From contig PBWH01000020.1 in assembly GCA_002727195.1 (NCBI GenBank), positions 18,244 through 82,243 on the forward strand: a stretch of DNA of 64,000 bases. Reading direction: 5' to 3'. Positions 18,824 through 26,937 of the stretch are shown here, piece by piece (the first letter of the stretch is position 1; the number at the start of each line of letters is the position of its first letter). Under the pieces are notes generated by a model. That model was given only the letters and a program-made list of their open reading frames with translations. It was not told the origin of the DNA and ran no database searches. The position numbers and the translations under genes were made by a program. The stretch is from Gemmatimonadota bacterium (lineage in GTDB: Bacteria > Latescibacterota > UBA2968).

Positions 18824-19339
18824 ATGAGCTTCGACGTACTTGCCATTCTGTTCATCGTATTCAGCGTCGTCTCGTCCCTGGTCAATAAGATGCAGGAACG
18901 CAGACGGATGGCCGAGCGAGAGGATCGGGAGCTGGTGGATGTACCAAAGCGCTCGATTCCGGAGAGCGACCTTTCCGAGTGGGATGTCTTGCGCGAGCCA
19001 GAGCCAGAGCCGGAACCGATGCCGGTTGAGCCTGTTCGCGAGTTCCGTGAGGTCCGGGGTGCGACACCGGTCAGCGAGTCGGATACGGGTCCGGAGTTTC
19101 AGGAGGTACAGGTCACCCGGCCTGTCAGCGAGACCTATACGGGTCAGGAGTTCGTCGATCCGCTCGTCGAAGACGACGATCGCGTCGATGTTCAGAAGGT
19201 TGTCGCCAAAGAACTGCGCGACAGGCCCTCCAGGCGTTGTCGTAAGGCGAACGTCCTACGGTTTGACAAGGATGCACTGGTGAACGCGATCCTCTACCAG
19301 GAAATCCTGGGTTCGCCCAGAAGCGAACGTATGCCCTAG
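18824..19339 (+). CDS. Small membrane-anchored protein of unknown function
   Basis: A 171-residue protein 11 nt after floA, so it is in the nfeD-floA operon. One N-terminal membrane helix (about 4-20), a basic patch (QERRRMAERED), a long acidic Pro/Glu-rich stretch with alternating E-P residues (about 56-70), and two imperfect copies of a PVSE(S/T)xTGxEF motif about 20 residues apart. The C-terminus ALVNAILYQEILGSPRS is the most structured part and recalls a segment seen at the ends of bacterial proteins of this sort. No family recognised; association with floA suggests a microdomain role. Confidence 0.75.
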   Translation: MSFDVLAILFIVFSVVSSLVNKMQERRRMAEREDRELVDVPKRSIPESDLSEWDVLREPEPEPEPMPVEPVREFREVRGATPVSESDTGPEFQEVQVTRPVSETYTGQEFVDPLVEDDDRVDVQKVVAKELRDRPSRRCRKANVLRFDKDALVNAILYQEILGSPRSERMP

Positions 19340-19378
19340 TTCCTTACGGGTTGACAGACGCCGACCAGAATCCTAAAT

Positions 19379-19410
19379 GAAGCCCGGGCTTACATCGCCC
19401 GGGCTTCAGT
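19379..19410 (+). terminator. Hairpin after the floA operon
   Basis: GAAGCCCGGGC (19379-19389) pairs perfectly with GCCCGGGCTTC (19397-19407) over a seven-base loop. The T tract behind it is poor (AGTGTTTC), so termination is likely but not certain. Confidence 0.65.
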
Positions 19411-19449
19411 GTTTCGGTTTGTGAACGAACAAGCAATTGGGGAGACAGA

Positions 19450-20223
19450 TTGGCCAAGTCGAAGATTTACGTGGTCGCACAGGGGAAGACGCCCGGTGTG
19501 TACACCGGTTGGGGAGGGGTGGGTCAGGCTCAGGAACAGGTTCAGGGGTATCCAGGTGCCGTATACAAGAGTTTCGGGTCTGCCCGTGAAGCGAAGGAAT
19601 GGTTGGAGACGGTTCCACACCGCCCAGCGGTGATGGACGCCCTCGCGAAACTTCCGGATAGTGGCCGGTCGTCAGGTGGTCGAAAGAAGTCGTCCGGAGC
19701 CGCTGCGTCGGGAGGGCACCAGGCGGATCTCGAGGCGGGGAAGATCGTCATATATACGGATGGTGGGTGTCTGGGGAATCCTGGACCCGGTGGGTATGCC
19801 GCAGTCGTCCTCGATGATCAGGAGCGGAACGAGCTATCCGGTGGCTACAAGCGGACGACGAACAATCGGATGGAGGTTCTCGCCTGCATCAAGGGCCTGG
19901 AATCGACTCCCTCGGGAGCCGAGGTGGTTCTCATCAGCGATTCCAAGTATACGGTTGACGCGATGACCAAGGGATGGGCCAGAAAGTGGCGCTCCAAGAA
20001 TTGGATGAGAACCCCCACGGAGGCGGCGAAGAATCCGGACCTGTGGAAGCGCATGTTGGAAGTGTGTGAGGAACGGAAGGTGATGTTCCGGTGGGTGAAG
20101 GGTCACGCAGGGACAGAAGAGAACGAACGATGCGACGAGTTGGCCGTCTCGGCTTCAAGAGGTGACGATCTTGCAGTGGATGAGGGGTTCAGCGAGGAAG
20201 AGAAGCCACTGTCGCTGTTCTAG
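19450..20223 (+). CDS. rnhA: Ribonuclease HI with N-terminal hybrid-binding domain
   Basis: TTG start at 19450 preceded by GGGGAGA; 257 residues. Residues 1-55 form the RNase H1 N-terminal (caulimovirus VI/HBD) domain that grips RNA-DNA hybrids (KIYVVAQGKTPGVYTGW, SFGSAREAKEWLE). A flexible linker follows, then the RNase HI catalytic domain with the D-E-D-D set: Asp104 in YTDGG, Glu in TNNRMEV, Asp in SDSKY, and Asp in RCDELA. It degrades RNA in RNA-DNA hybrids. The two-domain form is usual in eukaryotes and in part of the bacteria. Confidence 0.95.
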   Translation: MAKSKIYVVAQGKTPGVYTGWGGVGQAQEQVQGYPGAVYKSFGSAREAKEWLETVPHRPAVMDALAKLPDSGRSSGGRKKSSGAAASGGHQADLEAGKIVIYTDGGCLGNPGPGGYAAVVLDDQERNELSGGYKRTTNNRMEVLACIKGLESTPSGAEVVLISDSKYTVDAMTKGWARKWRSKNWMRTPTEAAKNPDLWKRMLEVCEERKVMFRWVKGHAGTEENERCDELAVSASRGDDLAVDEGFSEEEKPLSLF

Positions 20224-20242
20224 GGTTGAGAAGACACCCGGC

Positions 20243-20271
20243 TTGACCGACCGGAGCGATATTGAGATATT
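20243..20271 (+). promoter_or_regulatory. Promoter of tRNA-Leu
   Basis: TTGACC (20243-20248), 17-base spacer, GATATT (20266-20271), 19 bases before the tRNA 5' end. Confidence 0.55.
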
Positions 20272-20290
20272 CTCGGCCCGGATTCAGGAT

Positions 20291-20377
20291 GCCGAAGTGG
20301 TGGAACTGGTAGACGCGCTGGACTCAAAATCCAGTGGCCTTCGGGCCGTGCGGGTTCGATTCCCGCCTTCGGCACCA
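20291..20377 (+). tRNA. tRNA-Leu (anticodon CAA), CCA encoded
   Basis: An 87-nt class II tRNA. Acceptor GCCGAAG/CUUCGGC, anticodon stem CUGGA/UCCAG around loop CUCAAAA (CAA), a long variable arm (GGCCUUCGGGCC), T-loop UUCGAUU and an encoded CCA end. Confidence 0.96.
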
Positions 20378-20390
20378 TGCATTTATGTTA

Positions 20391-20423
20391 GAACGGACGG
20401 CCTCAGGTCGTCCGTTTCTGTTT
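20391..20423 (+). terminator. Terminator of tRNA-Leu
   Basis: ACGGACG (20393-20399) pairs with CGTCCGT (20409-20415), followed by TTCTGTTT, 14 nt after the tRNA. Confidence 0.75.
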
Positions 20424-20433
20424 AGGCTATGCA

Positions 20434-20694
20434 ATGACCATGGCAGTCGACACGAGAGCAAAGAACACGCGCTACATCGTCAACGATGAGTTTACTCAGG
20501 CAGCGTTGTTCTTCGAAGACGAGAGCCGCCTTGAATTCGAGCACACCCCAACGAGTCGTTGGGCGAAGTCCTCAACTGAGGGGAGTATGGCTGACGAGGT
20601 CTGTCGATCATTGCAGAGCTTCCGGCTGAACGCCAAGCACTTACAGCTGTTCTTCACAGATGGAAGTAACGCGGAGTTTCACAGGGACGGATAG
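20434..20694 (+). CDS. Small hypothetical protein
   Basis: An 86-residue acidic, soluble protein with no recognised domain. It contains two similar strands, ALFFEDESRLEFEH and LQLFFTDGSNAEFHRDG, suggesting a small beta-rich internal duplication. Alternative start at the second ATG (20440). It sits between tRNA-Leu and an SDR gene whose start is 12 nt further on, so the two may be co-transcribed. Confidence 0.55.
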   Translation: MTMAVDTRAKNTRYIVNDEFTQAALFFEDESRLEFEHTPTSRWAKSSTEGSMADEVCRSLQSFRLNAKHLQLFFTDGSNAEFHRDG

Positions 20695-20706
20695 GGGATC
20701 AGGCCT

Positions 20707-21519
20707 ATGAATCTGGAGTTGAACGGTACGGTTGCAGTCGTCGTTGGAGCAGCCAACGGAATCGGACGGGCCGTAGCGGATGGGTTCGCCGCTGAAGGCG
20801 CGTTCGTCGCCTGTGTCGACCGGGACGAGAGAATCGAGGAAGTGGCAGCCGAGATTGGCGATACCCACGACACGAGGACTGCTGGGTTCAGTGCGGACGT
20901 CACCGACTACCAGGGCCTGTGTGCCCTTCCAAAGCTGATCGCGTCAGCCCTAGGGCCTCACGACCACTTGGTGTGCACAGCCGGGATGGGGTCGGGCAAG
21001 TTCGGCTTCCCGTTCTGGAACCTGGATCCTAAGGACTGGGAGCAGACGCTCCAGGTCAACCTGACGGGAACGGTCAATGTCGCTCACGCCTTCACGCCCG
21101 CCATGGTCCACCGGAGGAGAGGTGGTTTCCTCTTCTACGCGTCGGTCGCCGGGCAGATCGGCTCGCAGACGGACCCGCCCTACAGCGCCTCGAAGGCAGG
21201 AGTGATCAACTTTTCACAATGCGCAGCGAGAGATCTCGGACCATACGGGGTTCGGGTCAACTGCCTATGTCCCGGGATGGTGAAGACCGACCTGAACGAA
21301 GGGGTCTGGAAAGCGTGGTGTGAGACGGAGGAGGGCCAGCAGAATCCACAGACCTACGATGAGTGGGCGGAAGAGAAGATCAAGCGTGTCGTTCCGCTCG
21401 GCGAATGGCAAGAGCCTGAGGACATGGCTGCGATGAGCGTGTTTCTTGCCTCTCCCCGTGCGCGCCACATCACGGGGCAGACGATCAACGTAGATGGCGG
21501 GTTCGTCATGCACTCGTAG
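20707..21519 (+). CDS. Short-chain dehydrogenase/reductase
   Basis: A 270-residue classical SDR. The cofactor motif is a variant TGxxxGxG, VVGAANGIGRAVA; the first aspartate after the second strand (CVDRDER) suggests NAD(H). The catalytic set reads Ser in YASVAGQIG, then YSASK with Tyr and Lys four apart. The C-terminal INVDGGFVMHS is the usual SDR end. Substrate unknown. Confidence 0.93.
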   Translation: MNLELNGTVAVVVGAANGIGRAVADGFAAEGAFVACVDRDERIEEVAAEIGDTHDTRTAGFSADVTDYQGLCALPKLIASALGPHDHLVCTAGMGSGKFGFPFWNLDPKDWEQTLQVNLTGTVNVAHAFTPAMVHRRRGGFLFYASVAGQIGSQTDPPYSASKAGVINFSQCAARDLGPYGVRVNCLCPGMVKTDLNEGVWKAWCETEEGQQNPQTYDEWAEEKIKRVVPLGEWQEPEDMAAMSVFLASPRARHITGQTINVDGGFVMHS

Positions 21520-21528
21520 ACACAGAAT

Positions 21529-21566
21529 GGGCCCCACACGAGGTTGAGTGGAGCCCGGTCATTTTA
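21529..21566 (+). terminator. Probable terminator after the SDR gene
   Basis: GGGCCCCAC pairs with GTGGAGCCC with one mismatch across an ACGAGGTTGA loop, followed by GGTCATTTTAT. It lies 10 nt past the stop codon. Confidence 0.6.
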
Positions 21567-21590
21567 TACTTCAGATATACCTCTTACCAC

Positions 21591-21939
21591 CTACCGCCAG
21601 TCATCCACCGATACGGTCTTTCCGTAGCCGTTCCCGAAGATCCGCCAATATCCGTTCGTCTCTCCACCTACGACCACCGTCTCCTCGGTTTTTTTCCTCA
21701 TAGAGCCTGTAGTCTCGCTGATGATAGGTGCCGTCCTTCCGTCGAATCTCGATGTTGACCCGGGGCATGTGCTCACGAGACTAATTCCCCATCTGTTCCG
21801 TCAAGATGTCGCTATCGTCGAAACGACAGTACACCAGGTAGACTGTCTTGCCGTCGAGGACTCCGGGACGCTCGGCCATTTTCAGCTGGTCGATATTAGG
21901 TGGGTATCCCTCGGGGATGTAGACTTTGAGTTGCGCCAC
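21591..21939 (-). pseudogene. Broken UGSC-like small protein
   Basis: A GTG at 21939, with GAGAGG upstream, opens a 52-codon frame (AQLKVYIPEGYPPN, then LDGKTVYLVYCRFDDSDIL) that stops at 21781. This resembles the N-terminus of UGSC-like proteins, where L-D-G-K-T and D-I-L are usual. After the stop the same strand continues with EHMPRVNIEIRRKDGTYHQRD and, in another frame, a tail reaching 21591, none with its own ribosome site. Probably a truncated or decayed gene; family assignment is from memory of the motif and is moderate. Confidence 0.5.
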
Positions 21940-22033
21940 GTAGGCCTCTCGATCAGGTGATCCAGGTGTACATGGACAACAGAACAGTACCCCACGAGTG
22001 CCCCGACCGCCAGCGCACATTGACCCAGAAAAC

Positions 22034-22067
22034 AGAAAGCCCGAGACGTTGATGTCTCGGGCTTATC
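22034..22067 (-). terminator. Terminator of the TPR gene
   Basis: On the minus strand AAGCCCGAGAC pairs perfectly (11 bp) with GTCTCGGGCTT (22037-22047 with 22054-22064) and is followed by TTCTGTTTTC. It lies 24 nt after the TPR gene stop. Confidence 0.8.
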
Positions 22068-22088
22068 GCGTCGATGTCCTGTTGCAGT

Positions 22089-22706
22089 CTACTGCTCTGC
22101 TTGTGTTGTCTGATCCAGGCTGGCCATCAACTCGTCCGCCTTCTCGCCTTCGTGATCGGGGACGAGGTCCTTGTATCGTTCCAGGGCGTGAATCGCGTGA
22201 TCCCGCTCCTCGCTCATCACCAGGACGAGACCGAGGTTGAAGTAGGTATCAGGAAAGTCCGGTTCGACGACCGTGCAGATCTCGTAGTGAAGCTTGGCCA
22301 GGCGGAAGTCGCCTTCGTCGAGATACAGGTTGCCGAGGTTGTAGTGGGACTCGAAGTGGCGCGGATCGTTGGCGAGTGAAAGCGTGAAGCAGTCGAAGGC
22401 CTGCGGTCGGTTACCGGCTTCAGACTCGAGGATACCCAGGTTGCAGTAGGCCTCCGCAATACAGTCACCCTCGGCGATGGCCTGTCTATACAGGTCACCC
22501 GAAGACGGGTCACCGTGTTCGTCGAGGAGCAAGGCCTCTTCGAACGCGCTCATCCTTCGCCGGGGTAGCTCGACAACCTGTCCCTTCGGTTCCGCGAACA
22601 GGTTGAGCTGTCCGTGGCGCTCGAGATCAGCCTGCCGGCGTACTCCTACGCGCTTATACCCGAGCTTGATAGTCGACTGGCTCGGAAATGGGACGAGTTT
22701 CCCCAA
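22089..22706 (-). CDS. Tetratricopeptide-repeat protein
   Basis: A 205-residue protein. After a basic N-terminus (about 1-50; MGKLVPFPSQSTIKLGYKRV), TPR units are clear from about residue 70: AEAYCNLGILESEAGNRPQA, ESHYNLGNLYLDEGDFRLA, DTYFNLGLVLVMSEERDHA. TPRs mediate protein-protein contacts. No signal peptide or membrane segment, so it should be cytoplasmic. Partner unknown. Confidence 0.85.
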   Translation of the reverse strand: MGKLVPFPSQSTIKLGYKRVGVRRQADLERHGQLNLFAEPKGQVVELPRRRMSAFEEALLLDEHGDPSSGDLYRQAIAEGDCIAEAYCNLGILESEAGNRPQAFDCFTLSLANDPRHFESHYNLGNLYLDEGDFRLAKLHYEICTVVEPDFPDTYFNLGLVLVMSEERDHAIHALERYKDLVPDHEGEKADELMASLDQTTQAEQ

Positions 22707-22743
22707 GTATCCTTACTGCTTTCTTGTCTGAACGTGAAAAGCG

Positions 22744-22962
22744 TCAGGCGGATTGCTGTCGTCGTGATGCTTGATCGGGGAGGCTCGGCTGGTCCGCCGA
22801 GAAGGACCGCCGCATGGGCAGTCGGTCGGGTGTCTCCGGCAAACTCATCCGTGGGGGTACGGATAATTCGCCCGCCCGTGAACGTGAGAAGTGCCAGGTC
22901 CGGCGTTCCTCGGCGTCCATGGCCACAAAATCACGAAACGTATGGCCTGTGTTGTGTTCCAT
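22744..22962 (-). CDS. Possible small protein, doubtful
   Basis: A 72-codon frame opening at the ATG at 22962 (MEHNTGHTFRDFVAMDAEER) and ending at 22744. The helical N-terminal half and Arg/Ser/Pro-rich C-terminal half look protein-like, but no ribosome site is visible and no family is recognised. It is the 3' part of a longer open frame that crosses the LigD/Ku remnant. Confidence 0.3.
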   Translation of the reverse strand: MEHNTGHTFRDFVAMDAEERRTWHFSRSRAGELSVPPRMSLPETPDRLPMRRSFSADQPSLPDQASRRQQSA

Positions 22963-23010
22963 AGCGAGATGAAAGTAGTATAAATGTCTGCTTGAGCCAA
23001 GCGTGTAAAG

Positions 23011-23071
23011 GGTCGTTCCCAGGCTGGCAGCCATCGCCAAGGCTACGGCTCGCCAAGGAGCCTGGGAACGA
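23011..23071. repeat. Long inverted repeat with nested direct repeats
   Basis: CGTTCCCAGGCT (23014-23025) pairs perfectly with AGCCTGGGAACG (23059-23070). Inside the loop TCGCCAAGG occurs twice, at 23034-23042 and 23050-23058. There is no T tract. It sits just downstream of the Ku-tail remnant; it may be an RNA stem or a small repeated element. Confidence 0.6.
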
Positions 23072-23084
23072 GGTGACTCGTTGT

Positions 23085-24038
23085 CTACGCGACCTTTGCC
23101 TTCTTGGCTGCCGCCTTCTTCGTCTTCTTCGCCGTGGCCGACTTCGCCATCGGTTTCCGATCCGACTGCGACGCCTCGATGCTCTGCTTCAGGGCAGCCA
23201 TGATATCGATCACCTGAGGCTCTTCCTCCGAGGCGGAGACGATTTCCTTGCCTTCGACCTTGGCCTGGATCATCTCCTTGATGGCATCCTGATACTGGTC
23301 CACCTTCGGTTCCACGGGCGCTGTATGTCGACAGGATGATCTGGAACTGACGATTCCGGAAGACATCGATGAGGGTGCGACCCTTGCGAGCCTCTTTCTT
23401 GATGTGGAGCGTGGTCCGGTCGCCGTTCTTTTCGATAAACGGCTGGGCGACCGCTTTGGCCGCCTCGAAAACCTGGTGGAAGGTGAAGGCTGGTTCCAAG
23501 GGGCGACGACGCGCAGACCCTTACGGCCGGTGGTCTTGACGAACGGATGATAGCCGTAGGATTTCAGGTATTCGCGGAAGTCGAACACCAGCTGGACCAC
23601 ATCGGTGAATTCGCCACCTTCTGGTGGGTCCAGATCCCAGACGACATAGGCGGGCTTGTCTTAGTGCGGGCTCCGGTAGTGCATCTGGTGAAGCTCGAGG
23701 GTCGCCAGGTTGGCCGTCCAGACCAGTGTCGTGTCTTCGTTCACGAGGACGTAGTTGATATTCTTGTCCCCGTCACCCAGCTTGACATCATCGATCCAGG
23801 GGGGCGTTTTCTTTGGCTTGTTCTTCTGGAAGAAACTCTTCTCCGTGACCCCGTTGGGGTATCGGACGAGGGTGAGCGGCCGCCCTTTGATGTGCCGGAG
23901 AATCGTGGGAGCAATGTTGAGGTCGTAGGCGATCACCTTGGCCTTGATGATTCTGGCCTCGGGATACAGCACCTTTTCGAGATTCGAGATCTCGAGCTTG
24001 CGCTTGCCTACCTGGGTGAATTGTGTGGTTCGGGCCAC
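23085..24038 (-). pseudogene. ligD: Remnant of LigD polymerase domain fused to the C-terminal tail of Ku
   Basis: From the ATG at 24038 the frame encodes the LigD-type primase/polymerase domain: SNLEKVLYPEA, KGRPLTLVRYPNGV, KSFFQKNKP, NYVLVNEDTTLVWTANLATL. It hits TAA at 23661, continues in frame with AYVVWDLDPPEGG (catalytic DLDP), VKTTGRKGLRVVAP, then shifts by one at a C4 run (23500-23503) to FTFHQVFEAAKAV and LIDVFRNRQFQIIL. Near 23325 it runs into a sequence resembling the Ku C-terminus (DAIKEMIQAKVEGKEI, PQVIDIMAALKQSIE, lysine-rich end). The ligase and nuclease parts and the Ku core are absent, so no working NHEJ system is encoded here. Confidence 0.8.
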
Positions 24039-24085
24039 GTCGATTCTTGCTCGCCAGAAGGGCGCTCTGCCCTAAAATAGAGACA

Positions 24086-24114
24086 GCTATCCCTCGAAAA
24101 CATAATAGGATAGC
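24086..24114. repeat. Inverted repeat in a divergent intergenic region
   Basis: GCTATCC (24086-24092) and GGATAGC (24108-24114) form a seven-base palindrome with a 15-base A-rich centre, between the LigD remnant and the next plus-strand gene. It could be an operator or a hairpin. Confidence 0.4.
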
Positions 24115-24186
24115 ACGTAGAAGGAAAACGCCTAGAGATCAGCCGATCGCATCCTCAAGTCAAGTGATCGCCCCGGGAGGGCAGAT

Positions 24187-24540
24187 ATGAGCATACATAC
24201 TGGGACCGGCCTCGCTGCGACGATCTCGATCGTTCTAGTACTGGCCTACCATCTGGGGATCGATGCGGATTTCCCTCGAATCGGCCTGTTTGCCGGACTC
24301 GGCGTTGGCGCAGTCTTCGGGACTACCTTACCGGTCGAGGCTGTCTTGCCAGAGAGGATCCTCCGTGCTGTGAGGACGTCCGCGGCTTTTGCTGTGACGA
24401 CCGGTCTGGGATATACCTACTACCAGGGCACTACGATGGGTCTGTCCTGGGGGATCGGAGGGATGCTTGGCTGCGTGGCTGGCGTTTTGACAGCCCAGCT
24501 GGTCAGGGGGATGCTGGAGCGAGGAGAGCCGGACGTATAG
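24187..24540 (+). CDS. Small integral membrane protein of unknown function
   Basis: A 117-residue protein with three or four predicted membrane helices (about 7-25, 31-50, 62-80, 85-110) and glycine-rich helix contacts (GLFAGLGVGAVFG, GIGGMLGCVAGVL). The ATG follows CCGGGAGGGCAG, a good ribosome site. No family recognised. Confidence 0.7.
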   Translation: MSIHTGTGLAATISIVLVLAYHLGIDADFPRIGLFAGLGVGAVFGTTLPVEAVLPERILRAVRTSAAFAVTTGLGYTYYQGTTMGLSWGIGGMLGCVAGVLTAQLVRGMLERGEPDV

Positions 24541-24551
24541 AGCCGTCAAAT

Positions 24552-24580
24552 TTGCTGACCTTCCGACCCCGTTATATATT
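24552..24580 (+). promoter_or_regulatory. Promoter of the response-regulator gene
   Basis: TTGCTG (24552-24557), 17-base spacer, TATATT (24575-24580). The start codon at 24600 lies about 13 nt from the predicted transcription start, giving a very short leader without a clear ribosome site. Confidence 0.6.
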
Positions 24581-24599
24581 GTGCGCCAGCAGTGGGCAT

Positions 24600-24992
24600 A
24601 TGAACGTACTACTGGTTGAAGACGATCCAGACGTAAGAGGACTGCTCGAAAGCCACTTTTCGAGGATTCCCCACGTCGTGCTCGATGTCGTGGACCGTGG
24701 TAGCGAAGCCCTTGGGCAGTCGCTGACCAGCCGGTATGACCTGATCCTTCTGGACCTGCATCTCCTGGATGTGGGTGGCCTCGACATCCTGCCCGTCCTC
24801 AGGGGCAGCTTACCCCGTTCCGTTATTGTGGTCATCACTGGATACTCAGATCTCGTGACCGAGGAAGACTTCGAGGTGGCGGAGGCAGTGGTCTCTAAGC
24901 CGTTCGACTTATCCGTGGTAGACGAGCTGGTCCAGCTCACGAAAGAGATGAGGGAGCGCAGGGCGCGAATCCGCAGCCTGGGCCTCTCATAG
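24600..24992 (+). CDS. Single-domain response regulator
   Basis: The ATG at 24600 gives 130 residues, all one CheY-like receiver domain; the upstream extension to 24552 would overlap the promoter. The acidic pair is in VEDDPDV, the phosphorylated aspartate is in DLILLDLHLL, Thr is in VVITGYSD and the conserved lysine in VVSKPFDLS. There is no output domain and no histidine kinase gene nearby, so it probably acts by protein contact. Confidence 0.92.
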   Translation: MNVLLVEDDPDVRGLLESHFSRIPHVVLDVVDRGSEALGQSLTSRYDLILLDLHLLDVGGLDILPVLRGSLPRSVIVVITGYSDLVTEEDFEVAEAVVSKPFDLSVVDELVQLTKEMRERRARIRSLGLS

Positions 24993-25003
24993 CTCGACCT
25001 CCC

Positions 25004-25234
25004 ATGAGAATCCTTCATAGCATCTTGGCGCTCTATTGGTATGTCATGCTTGCCCGCGTCCTGATGTCGTGGTTCAACCCCAATCCACATAACCCGGTCG
25101 TCGACGCGATCAACCGACTCACGGAGCCCGTGCTGAGCCCAATCAGGCGGATGTTGCCGCCGATGGGAGGCTTTGATCTCTCTCCGCTGTTCGTGTTTGT
25201 GATCCTGATGCTTCTTCGGAACTTCATCCGCTGA
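25004..25234 (+). CDS. YggT family membrane protein
   Basis: A 76-residue protein with two membrane helices (about 4-22 and 57-74). The family signature between them is clear: LMSWFNPNPHNPVVDAI, LTEPVLSPIRRMLPP and GGFDLSPL. YggT proteins are linked to cell envelope, division or osmotic functions. It lies 11 nt after the response regulator, probably in one transcript. Confidence 0.93.
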   Translation: MRILHSILALYWYVMLARVLMSWFNPNPHNPVVDAINRLTEPVLSPIRRMLPPMGGFDLSPLFVFVILMLLRNFIR

Positions 25235-25254
25235 TCTGGGTTGGCGGCTCTTCC

Positions 25255-26019
25255 ATGTCTATTTTGTCGTGTAATCTGAACACATACGGTGCGTTTCGGT
25301 CCGAAGCGTACGCTCATCTCGCTGAGATTGGGATCCGGTATGTCGAGATCCCTTGTCCGACAGCCGATGAAGTCGATTCGGTCAGGGCCGATCTGGAGCA
25401 GCACGGCCTTACCGCCTCATCGGTGATCATCCCCTGCCAGATGGATGCAGATGATGTGGTCATTCGGTTCGCGCACTATCTGGATGGGGCAGAAGCGCTC
25501 GGTGTTCATCTTGCGTTTACGAGTGCCAAGACGGCAGAACTCGACAGGGAATACGTCTACGGGCGGTTGCAGAACATCGGCGACGAGGCCGCAGGCCGGG
25601 ATGTCGTTGTCGCCATGGAGACTCATCCGGACTTGGTCACGAACGCAGCGATCGGGCTCGAGACTATGCAGGGCGTGGCCCACCCGAACGTTCGTATCAA
25701 CTACGATACTGCCAATGTCTACTACTATAACCGGGATGTTACGGCGGAAGGTGAGTTGGACCTCATCGTTGACTATGTCGTGTCCGTCCATTTGAAAGAC
25801 ACGGATGGAGGATTCGAGTCCTGGCACTTCCCGGCTCTGGGGGAGGGGATCGTGGACTTCCCGGCCTGCGTAGAGCGGTTGAACGCTAGCAGGTTCACCG
25901 GGCCATACACACTCGAACTCGAAGGGGTCAAGGGAGAGGACTTCACAGCTAACCTGGCACGCGCGCGGGTCGAGTCATCGATCTCCTACCTGCGTGAGAT
26001 CGGGTTGGTCAGCGCGTGA
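25255..26019 (+). CDS. Sugar phosphate isomerase/epimerase (xylose isomerase-like TIM barrel)
   Basis: A 254-residue AP-endonuclease-2 superfamily protein. Metal-ligand positions fit Glu in VAMETHPDL, Asp in RINYDTANVYY, His in SVHLKDTD and Glu near the end in YTLELEGVKG. Family members isomerise or epimerise sugars and inositols with a divalent metal. The next gene is a ROK kinase overlapping by four bases, so the two likely work in one sugar or amino-sugar pathway. Confidence 0.88.
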   Translation: MSILSCNLNTYGAFRSEAYAHLAEIGIRYVEIPCPTADEVDSVRADLEQHGLTASSVIIPCQMDADDVVIRFAHYLDGAEALGVHLAFTSAKTAELDREYVYGRLQNIGDEAAGRDVVVAMETHPDLVTNAAIGLETMQGVAHPNVRINYDTANVYYYNRDVTAEGELDLIVDYVVSVHLKDTDGGFESWHFPALGEGIVDFPACVERLNASRFTGPYTLELEGVKGEDFTANLARARVESSISYLREIGLVSA

Positions 26020-26909
26020 TTCTTGCCGTCGACATCGGAGGTACGAAATTTCGAGTCGCCCTCGCGGATGAGCAGGGGCGGCTCGTTCGCGTTATACGGC
26101 GATCCACGGAGGCTGAAAAAGGAGCATCGTGGATGATCGAGCAGGTTATCCAGTTGTCACGAGATCTGTGCGACCGACATGATGTCAGCGCGGCCGGTGT
26201 TGGGTTCGGAGGCCCTGTCGATTTTGCCGATCAACGTGTGATAAACTCGACACACGTTTCAGGATGGGACGAAGTCCGGCTGCCAGACATCTTGTCGAAG
26301 GCGCTGGGCGTCCCGGTTGTAGTCGACAACGATGCGAATGTCGGGGCGCTCGGGGAGTATGTCTATGGCGCCGGACGTGGAGCCTCGAGTGAGGTCTATT
26401 ACACCATCAGCACGGGCATCGGTGGCGGAATCGTAATCGATGGGGAGATCTACCGTGGCGCGAATGGAAACGCAGGCGAACTCGGCCACGATCCCATCCT
26501 GCGGAGCGGACCGAAGTGTGCCTGCGGAAACCGGGGTTGCCTGGAGGCCCTTTGCTCCGGGCCCGCGATCGCCCGGAGAGCGAGCCGGAAGATGGGAGAC
26601 AAGGCGACGACGGCGAAGGCTGTGTTCGACGCGGCTCGGGTCGGTGACCCGGCTGCTGGGGAGATTGTCTCAGAGGTAGTAGAGCTTCTGGCCATGGGAG
26701 TCGCTTCGACGATCAACGCGCTCGCTCCTCAGGTCGTTGTCATCGGAGGCGGCGTTTCGCGAGCAGGAGCCATCCTCTTCGAGCCTCTCAGGTCATCGGT
26801 TCGTGACCGGGTCATGCCTGTGCATCGGGAGGATGTGCGAATTTTACAGGCAAAACGAGGGGATAATGCGGTTCTGCTGGGCGCGGTCGCGCTGGCGCAT
26901 TCTCTGTAG
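26016..26909 (+). CDS. ROK family sugar kinase
   Basis: A 297-residue protein starting at a GTG that overlaps the upstream stop. ATP-binding DIGGTKFRVAL begins the protein; the ROK signature and zinc site read ELGHDPIL and CACGNRGCLEAL, with the active-site aspartate in VVDNDANVGALGE. There is no DNA-binding domain, so this is a kinase rather than a repressor. Likely substrates are glucose, N-acetylmannosamine or related sugars. Confidence 0.94.
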   Translation: MILAVDIGGTKFRVALADEQGRLVRVIRRSTEAEKGASWMIEQVIQLSRDLCDRHDVSAAGVGFGGPVDFADQRVINSTHVSGWDEVRLPDILSKALGVPVVVDNDANVGALGEYVYGAGRGASSEVYYTISTGIGGGIVIDGEIYRGANGNAGELGHDPILRSGPKCACGNRGCLEALCSGPAIARRASRKMGDKATTAKAVFDAARVGDPAAGEIVSEVVELLAMGVASTINALAPQVVVIGGGVSRAGAILFEPLRSSVRDRVMPVHREDVRILQAKRGDNAVLLGAVALAHSL

Positions 26910-26937
26910 ATACGCTTAAAAACAGTCAGTTAGGATG

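Noticed and set aside
23547-24080. 177-codon plus-strand frame opposite the LigD remnant
   Set aside because: The minus strand holds recognisable LigD motifs; the plus frame does not resemble any protein.
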